Part shown: piece after piece, positions 6,421-10,614 of the stretch
Numbering within the stretch: position 1 is the first letter of the stretch
Layout: every line of letters starts with the position of its first letter
Origin: Bacteroidota bacterium
GTDB lineage: Bacteria; Bacteroidota; Bacteroidia; SXHM01
NCBI GenBank assembly: GCA_005773695.1
Contig: SXHM01000271.1
Location: 1 to 10,614, forward strand
Reading direction: 5' to 3'
Length of the DNA: 10,614 nucleotides
Notes under the pieces: generated by a model
Told to the model about the DNA's origin: nothing
What the model saw: the letters and a program-made list of their open reading frames with translations, nothing else
Database searches by the model: none
Program-made: the position numbers and the translations under genes

Positions 6421-7107
6421 TTGTTAAAAGTATGCCCACTTTTTTTGGCGGTGATAGTGTTTGTTGCGTGTTCATGTAACACGGGTGAAGACAACACCTC
6501 TAAAATTTCTGAAGGATTTATCGAATACGAAATTACTTATCCTAAAATTGATAAGGATGATATCTTTATGCTTGGGATGATGCCAAAGGATATGAAGATG
6601 AAATTCAAAGACAACAAGACCATTGGCGAATTGAAAACCGGTGCCGGAGTTTTTACCACCAAGTTTATTACCAACAACAATCAACGCAACCTGTTTCACT
6701 ATCTTAAATTAGTAAATAAAAAATACGGACTTATTTTAGACTCTGCTGATATTTATACCAGCTACGCCAAAAAGCCGGAGGATATGCAATTGATATCCTC
6801 AACTGAAACAAAAGTTATTGCCGGGTATACATGCAAAAAAATGGATGTAGTATTCAGCGACACCACTAAAAATTTTGTGATTTATTACACAGAAGAGATT
6901 GGCATTAAAGACCCTAACTGGTGCTCTCCTTTCCACGAAATAAAGGGTGTGCTTATGGAATACAACATCTCACAGTTTAATGTAGAAATGCACCTTACTG
7001 CCAAAGTGGTAACTGCTGCTGATATTGATGAGGAAGAGTTTGCAATACCTGCCGAATACGAAAAAATTACGCAGAAAGAAATGGAAGAAAAGTTCACCGA
7101 CTTCTGA
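6421..7107 (+). CDS. GLPGLI/DUF4412-like putative lipoprotein with TTG start
   Basis: This 228-residue protein has a hydrophobic signal (residues 2-16) ending in FVAC at Cys17, with a second Cys19, so a lipoprotein anchored in the periplasm or outer membrane is likely. The mature part starts GFIEYEITYPKIDKDD, then MLGMMPKDMKMKFKDN, and later IAGYTCKKMDVVF and IYYTEEIGIKDPNW. This pattern resembles the GLPGLI/DUF4412-type proteins of Bacteroidota, whose function is unknown. The assignment is from memory of the family pattern. The start must be TTG at 6421: an in-frame stop lies at 6406-6408, no other start codon comes between, and the first ATG (residue 50) would remove the signal and lipobox. 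It sits between the reductase and ftsK with its own candidate promoter. Confidence 0.7.
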   Translation: MLKVCPLFLAVIVFVACSCNTGEDNTSKISEGFIEYEITYPKIDKDDIFMLGMMPKDMKMKFKDNKTIGELKTGAGVFTTKFITNNNQRNLFHYLKLVNKKYGLILDSADIYTSYAKKPEDMQLISSTETKVIAGYTCKKMDVVFSDTTKNFVIYYTEEIGIKDPNWCSPFHEIKGVLMEYNISQFNVEMHLTAKVVTAADIDEEEFAIPAEYEKITQKEMEEKFTDF

Positions 7108-7162
7108 TTTATTTACTGCTTCTCAAATACTATTTTTCAACCTTTTAGCGTTAGTAACTATA

Positions 7163-7180
7163 TGCAAACCCGTGTTTGCA
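7163..7180. repeat. Perfect dyad in the ftsK promoter region
   Basis: TGCAAAC-CCGT-GTTTGCA is a perfect 7-bp inverted repeat with a 4-base centre. It lies 55 bases after the upstream lipoprotein stop and 6 bases before the ftsK -7 element, so it covers the expected -33 region. It could be an operator, or a hairpin terminator for the upstream gene, although only A/T-mixed sequence rather than a clean T-run follows. The symmetry is seen; its role is inferred. Confidence 0.45.
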
Positions 7181-7186
7181 AATTAT

Positions 7187-7194
7187 TACTTTTG
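7187..7194 (+). promoter_or_regulatory. Candidate -7 element of the ftsK promoter
   Basis: TACTTTTG matches TAnnTTTG and ends 13 bases before the ftsK ATG, leaving a leader of roughly 10 bases (CCGCTTAAGAAA region). No TTTG is found at -33 spacing; that place is taken by the dyad at 7163-7180. Confidence 0.45.
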
Positions 7195-7207
7195 ACCGCT
7201 TAAGAAA

Positions 7208-9613
7208 ATGGCTTCCAAAGAAAATAAACTCAAAGGAGAAACAAAGAAACCGGTTGAAAAAAAGCCGGCAAAGGAGAACGTTTTAAAACGTTGGTTTGCT
7301 GCAGTAAAATTGTTTTTCGAAAATAAACAGTTGCATGCCGTCACCGGTTCGTTTCTTATTTTGCTTGCTGGGTTTCTGATAATTTCTTTTGTGTCTTACT
7401 TCTATAACTGGGCAATTGATTTCAGTGCTGTAACCAGCGAAAACCCGGATACAGCCGTTCAAAATAAAGGCGGCTGGCTGGGTGCCAAACTTGTACACCG
7501 CCTTATCTACAGTGGTTTTGGTATTACTTCGTTTATTATTCCATTTCTGCTATTGCTACTGGGCATACGCATTACGTTTAAAGTGGCACTTCTGCCTTTC
7601 GGTAAAATAGCAAAACATTCTATTTTCTTTTTCTACTGGCTGCCGCTTACACTTTCCTACTTCTTGGCGCAGGATGAATTTTGGGGAGGCAGCGTTGGCC
7701 GTATGTTTAATAATAAACTTGCACTGTATATTGGCAGCGCAGGTGTTATTTTGCTTATTATTTTCTCGATGCTGGTTTACAGCGTTCTTGTATTCAGTTT
7801 ATCATTTGAAAATGTTTTTGCACGCAAACCCAAAGAAGAAGAACCAATTGCTGAATCTGTAGTTGAAGAAAATAAAATTGAAGAAGACGATGAACCTCCG
7901 CACAAAGAAAATGTGCTTATTGTAAAAGAACCGGAAGTAAAACCCGTAACAAACACCGTTGAGTTTGCAGAAACAAAACCTGTTACTAAAAACGAAAAAT
8001 CAGATGGTGTTGATTTTGAAATAACACAAACTTCGGTTGAAGAAGTTGCCGCAGCAACCGGAGCCAACGAAATAACTGCCGAAAATCTGGTGGATGAAGT
8101 TGGAGAGTACGACCCAACGCTGGAGCTTTCGCAATACAAGTTTCCTCCTATTGATTTGTTGGAAGATTACGTAAGTCAGGACCGCACGGTAAGTGAACAG
8201 GAGCTGAACAGCAACAAAGACAAAATTCTGCAAACCCTCAATAACTACGGAATTGAGATTGATAAAATTAAAGCCACCATCGGTCCAACAGTTACGCTGT
8301 ATGAGATTGTGCCTGCTGCCGGTGTGCGTATTTCAAAAATCAAAAATCTGGAAGACGATATTGCACTGAGCTTGGCTGCATTGGGTATACGTATCATCGC
8401 TCCTATTCCCGGAAAAGGAACAATCGGTATCGAGGTTCCTAATTCAAGTCCTGATATTGTTTCCATGCGCAGCATGATTGCTTCGGAGAAATTCCAAAAT
8501 GTAAAAATGGATTTGCCGATTGCATTGGGTAAAACCATCAGCAACGAAAGTTTTATTGCCGACCTTGCCAAAATGCCTCACCTGCTCATGGCAGGTGCAA
8601 CAGGCCAGGGTAAATCAGTTGGTTTGAATGCTATTCTGGTTTCACTCCTTTACAAAAAACATCCTTCGCAAATAAAGTTTGTGTTGGTTGACCCTAAGAA
8701 AGTGGAGTTAACTCTTTTCAATAAAATTGAGCGTCACTTCCTTGCTAAACTTCCCGACAGTGCTGAAGCAATTATTACAGACACCAAGAAAGTAATCAAT
8801 ACACTCAACTCGCTTTGTATTGAAATGGATATGCGTTATGATTTGCTGAAGAATGCATCGGTGCGTACCATTAAAGAATACAATGCAAAGTTTGTATCGC
8901 GCAAACTAAACCCGAATGAAGGGCATCGTTTCCTTCCTTATATTGTATTGGTGGTGGATGAGTTTGCAGACTTAATCATGACCGCAGGAAAAGATGTGGA
9001 AATGCCGATTGCCCGTTTGGCACAGTTGGCACGTGCTATCGGTATCCATTTGATAATTGCAACACAACGTCCTTCTGTAAACATTATCACCGGAACAATC
9101 AAAGCCAACTTCCCGGCACGTATTGCTTTCCGTGTTACTTCTCGCATTGACTCCAGAACCATTCTGGATGCAGGTGGTGCAGACCAATTGATTGGGCGCG
9201 GAGATATGCTCCTCTCCACCGGAAGCGATATGATTCGCTTGCAGTGTGCTTTTGTGGATACTCCTGAAGTAGAGAAAATAACGGAGTTTATCGGCTCGCA
9301 AATGGGTTATCCTGATGCCATGCACCTGCCCGAAATTATTGACGACAGCGTTGAAGGCGGTGGTGGAGAATATGGCGACCCTGATGAGCGCGATGCTATG
9401 TTTACCGAGGCTGCACGTATGGTTGTTCAGCATCAGCAAGGCTCAGCTTCTTTGTTGCAACGCAGACTAAAATTAGGCTACAACCGAGCAGGTAGAATCA
9501 TTGACCAATTAGAGATGGCAGGCATCGTTGGTCCAAATGAAGGAAGCAAGGCACGTCAGGTTTTATTTCCCACCTCAGAAAGTTTGGAACAGTATTTGAA
9601 AACAATCGGCTAA
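7208..9613 (+). CDS. ftsK: DNA translocase FtsK/SpoIIIE
   Basis: FtsK is a septum-anchored hexameric motor that pumps chromosomal DNA during division and aids dimer resolution. The protein has 801 residues, the usual size in Bacteroidota. Four hydrophobic segments (about 46-64, 103-125, 138-154, 174-198) form the membrane domain. A low-complexity acidic linker (205-310, rich in Glu, Val and Lys) follows. The alpha/beta motor occupies about 330-700: Walker A GATGQGKS at 463-470, Walker B IVLVVDE at 579-585, then ATQRPSVNIITGTIKANFPARIAF and GRGDMLL. The C-terminal gamma winged helix (about 730-790, QGSASLLQRRLKLGYNRA) is the module that reads polar DNA motifs in known FtsKs. Charged N-terminal residues precede the first membrane segment. 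The LolA-like gene follows after 43 bp. Confidence 0.97.
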   Translation: MASKENKLKGETKKPVEKKPAKENVLKRWFAAVKLFFENKQLHAVTGSFLILLAGFLIISFVSYFYNWAIDFSAVTSENPDTAVQNKGGWLGAKLVHRLIYSGFGITSFIIPFLLLLLGIRITFKVALLPFGKIAKHSIFFFYWLPLTLSYFLAQDEFWGGSVGRMFNNKLALYIGSAGVILLIIFSMLVYSVLVFSLSFENVFARKPKEEEPIAESVVEENKIEEDDEPPHKENVLIVKEPEVKPVTNTVEFAETKPVTKNEKSDGVDFEITQTSVEEVAAATGANEITAENLVDEVGEYDPTLELSQYKFPPIDLLEDYVSQDRTVSEQELNSNKDKILQTLNNYGIEIDKIKATIGPTVTLYEIVPAAGVRISKIKNLEDDIALSLAALGIRIIAPIPGKGTIGIEVPNSSPDIVSMRSMIASEKFQNVKMDLPIALGKTISNESFIADLAKMPHLLMAGATGQGKSVGLNAILVSLLYKKHPSQIKFVLVDPKKVELTLFNKIERHFLAKLPDSAEAIITDTKKVINTLNSLCIEMDMRYDLLKNASVRTIKEYNAKFVSRKLNPNEGHRFLPYIVLVVDEFADLIMTAGKDVEMPIARLAQLARAIGIHLIIATQRPSVNIITGTIKANFPARIAFRVTSRIDSRTILDAGGADQLIGRGDMLLSTGSDMIRLQCAFVDTPEVEKITEFIGSQMGYPDAMHLPEIIDDSVEGGGGEYGDPDERDAMFTEAARMVVQHQQGSASLLQRRLKLGYNRAGRIIDQLEMAGIVGPNEGSKARQVLFPTSESLEQYLKTIG

Positions 9614-9656
9614 TCATTAAAGGTTAATGGTTACTTGTTAATAGGAATTAAGCATT

Positions 9657-10334
9657 ATGAGACTCAGAATATTTTCAATCATTACAATCGTTACAATTTT
9701 TTCAATTTTTCAAATCCACGCCCAAACCAAACAGGAACACGAAAAAGCAAAACTCATTCTTGACGAAGTAAGCAAGAAGATGAAAGGCTATACTTCACTA
9801 AAAGTTGAATGCACTTACAACCTCGAAAACTCAGCAGCTAAAATTAACGAAACACAGGAAGGTACGCTGCTTCTGAAAGGCAACAAATTCAAACTTACAT
9901 TATCAGGACGGGAGGTAATCAGTGATGGTTCTGTCGTTTGGATAGTTATGCGGAAAGCCGAAGAGGTGCATAAAAAATCACAAACCGATTTTAACGAAGA
10001 GCTTGGTTTTGACCCGGCAAAGATTTTCACTGTTTATGAAGAGGGTTTTAAATACCAGTTTTTAAAAGAAACAAAAGAAGGCACTAAAACCATTGCGGTA
10101 ATTGATCTATTTCCATTGGATCCCGGTAAGAAAAACTATTCGCGCTTACGGATGAATATTGACAAAGAGAAGAGCCAGATTGTAAGTTCAAAAACATTCG
10201 GTAAAGATGGTAATACTTATACGCTTACTGTAAAAACCTTCACGCCCAACGCCCCTGCTGCAGATGCTGATTTCAAAGTAAACGAAGCCGATTTTAAAAA
10301 ACAGGGCTTTGAGATAGTTGACTTCACCGAATAA
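9657..10334 (+). CDS. lolA: LolA-like periplasmic outer-membrane lipoprotein carrier
   Basis: This 225-residue protein has a signal peptide (residues 1-22, IHA|QTK) and no lipobox Cys, so it is a soluble periplasmic protein. The mature part has the LolA-type half-barrel pattern. An N-terminal helix (ILDEVSKKMKGYTSLKVE) is followed by alternating strands: GTLLLKGNKFKLTL, REVISDGSVVWIVM, AVIDLFPLDPGKKNYSRLRM and IVSSKTFGKDGNTYTLTVK. LolA receives lipoproteins from the LolCDE exporter and carries them to the outer membrane. The position directly behind ftsK (43 bp, same strand) matches the ftsK-lolA order of E. coli and supports the call. No separate promoter is visible in the gap, so cotranscription with ftsK is likely. 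Lipoprotein cargo may include the two lipoproteins in this window, which is inference. Confidence 0.88.
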   Translation: MRLRIFSIITIVTIFSIFQIHAQTKQEHEKAKLILDEVSKKMKGYTSLKVECTYNLENSAAKINETQEGTLLLKGNKFKLTLSGREVISDGSVVWIVMRKAEEVHKKSQTDFNEELGFDPAKIFTVYEEGFKYQFLKETKEGTKTIAVIDLFPLDPGKKNYSRLRMNIDKEKSQIVSSKTFGKDGNTYTLTVKTFTPNAPAADADFKVNEADFKKQGFEIVDFTE

Positions 10335-10337
10335 GAA

Positions 10338-10345
10338 TAATTTTG
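10338..10345 (+). promoter_or_regulatory. Candidate -7 element of the TPR gene promoter
   Basis: TAATTTTG matches TAnnTTTG and is followed by CCCT and the GTG start at 10350, the same 4-base spacing as at lpxD. It begins 4 bases after the LolA-like stop codon. The TPR gene may also be read from the ftsK transcript. Confidence 0.4.
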
Positions 10346-10349
10346 CCCT

Positions 10350-10614
10350 GTGGCAGAAATTACTGAAGTAAAAACTCTTGAACACCTTACGGCTGCAGAT
10401 GCCGAAAAAGAAGGCGACCGCCTGCTTGCCGAAAATCATCAGCAGCAGGCATTGGAGTATTTTCAACAGGCACTAAAACTATTCGAAGCACAAGCTCAGA
10501 CAACTCAACTTGCCAATGTTTATCTCAAGATTGGCAATCTATATGATTCCATTCACGATACCGAAAATGCACTTTTCAATTTTATGGAAAGTCTGAATCT
10601 GGTAACGTCTGTAA
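10350..10614 (+). CDS. TPR-repeat protein with GTG start, N-terminal part only
   Basis: The frame is open from GTG at 10350 to the window end (88 codons). An in-frame stop at 10338-10340 rules out an upstream start, and the next ATG is not until residue 79, so GTG is the best start. The protein has no signal peptide and begins MAEITEVKTLEHLTAAD. Two tetratricopeptide-like helix pairs follow: about 19-46 (EKEGDRLLAENHQQQALEYF, then QQALKLFE) and 54-87 (LANVYLKIGNLYDSIHDTEN, then ALFNFMESLNLV), with the expected small and aromatic positions. TPR arrays bind protein partners. In Bacteroidota such cytoplasmic N-termini often precede a kinase, cyclase or regulator domain, which would lie outside the window. 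Which one, if any, is unknown. Confidence 0.75.
   Translation, partial: MAEITEVKTLEHLTAADAEKEGDRLLAENHQQQALEYFQQALKLFEAQAQTTQLANVYLKIGNLYDSIHDTENALFNFMESLNLVTSV

Noticed and set aside
7777..8139. 120-codon minus-strand Ser/Thr-rich ORF
   Set aside because: It is antisense to the acidic FtsK linker. GAA/GTT-rich codons read backwards give Ser/Phe/Thr, which explains its composition.
8972..9439. 155-codon minus-strand ORF
   Set aside because: It is antisense to the conserved FtsK motor and gamma regions; the Cys/His-rich translation has no recognisable motif arrangement.

Overview
The window looks like a chromosomal segment of a Bacteroidota (Bacteroidetes) bacterium. The signs are: an LpxC-FabZ fusion, which is the usual arrangement in that phylum; a type IX secretion (T9SS) C-terminal sorting domain; a GLPGLI/DUF4412-like lipoprotein; A-rich leaders without clear Shine-Dalgarno sequences; and several matches to the Bacteroidota -7 promoter element TAnnTTTG just upstream of start codons. 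I cannot name the genus.

Layout. Positions 1-207 are one end of an IS21-family insertion sequence: the first codons of a minus-strand istA at the window edge, and four tandem 24-bp terminal repeats. The element abuts, and appears to have cut, a secreted-protein gene of which only the 3' part with its sorting domain remains (208-550). A small unrecognised lipoprotein gene follows (578-985). Convergent to it is a minus-strand block: lpxD (4177-5217), lpxC/fabZ (2786-4180), lpxA (1992-2783), and then a TolB-like beta-propeller gene (995-1918). From 5332 rightward all genes lie on the plus strand: an aldo/keto reductase, a TTG-initiated GLPGLI/DUF4412-like lipoprotein, ftsK, a LolA-like gene, and the start of a GTG-initiated TPR protein that runs off the window end.

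How the genes fit together. lpxA, lpxC and lpxD encode the first three steps of lipid A synthesis, and fabZ adds the dehydratase that competes for the same 3-hydroxyacyl-ACP pool. The start/stop junctions (a 4-bp overlap and a 2-bp gap) suggest translational coupling. ftsK followed by a LolA-like gene is the same neighbour pair as in E. coli, and it links chromosome segregation at the septum with lipoprotein export. Most of the window is therefore conserved envelope and division housekeeping, with accessory content (IS, disrupted T9SS cargo, small lipoprotein) at the left end.

No stretch longer than about 140 bases lacks a gene. I saw no tRNA, rRNA, CRISPR array or riboswitch. I found no convincing undescribed multi-gene system. 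The points most worth a second look are the IS-made chimeric reading frame at the left end, the near-leaderless promoter geometry at lpxD and at the TPR gene, and a perfect dyad in the ftsK promoter region.
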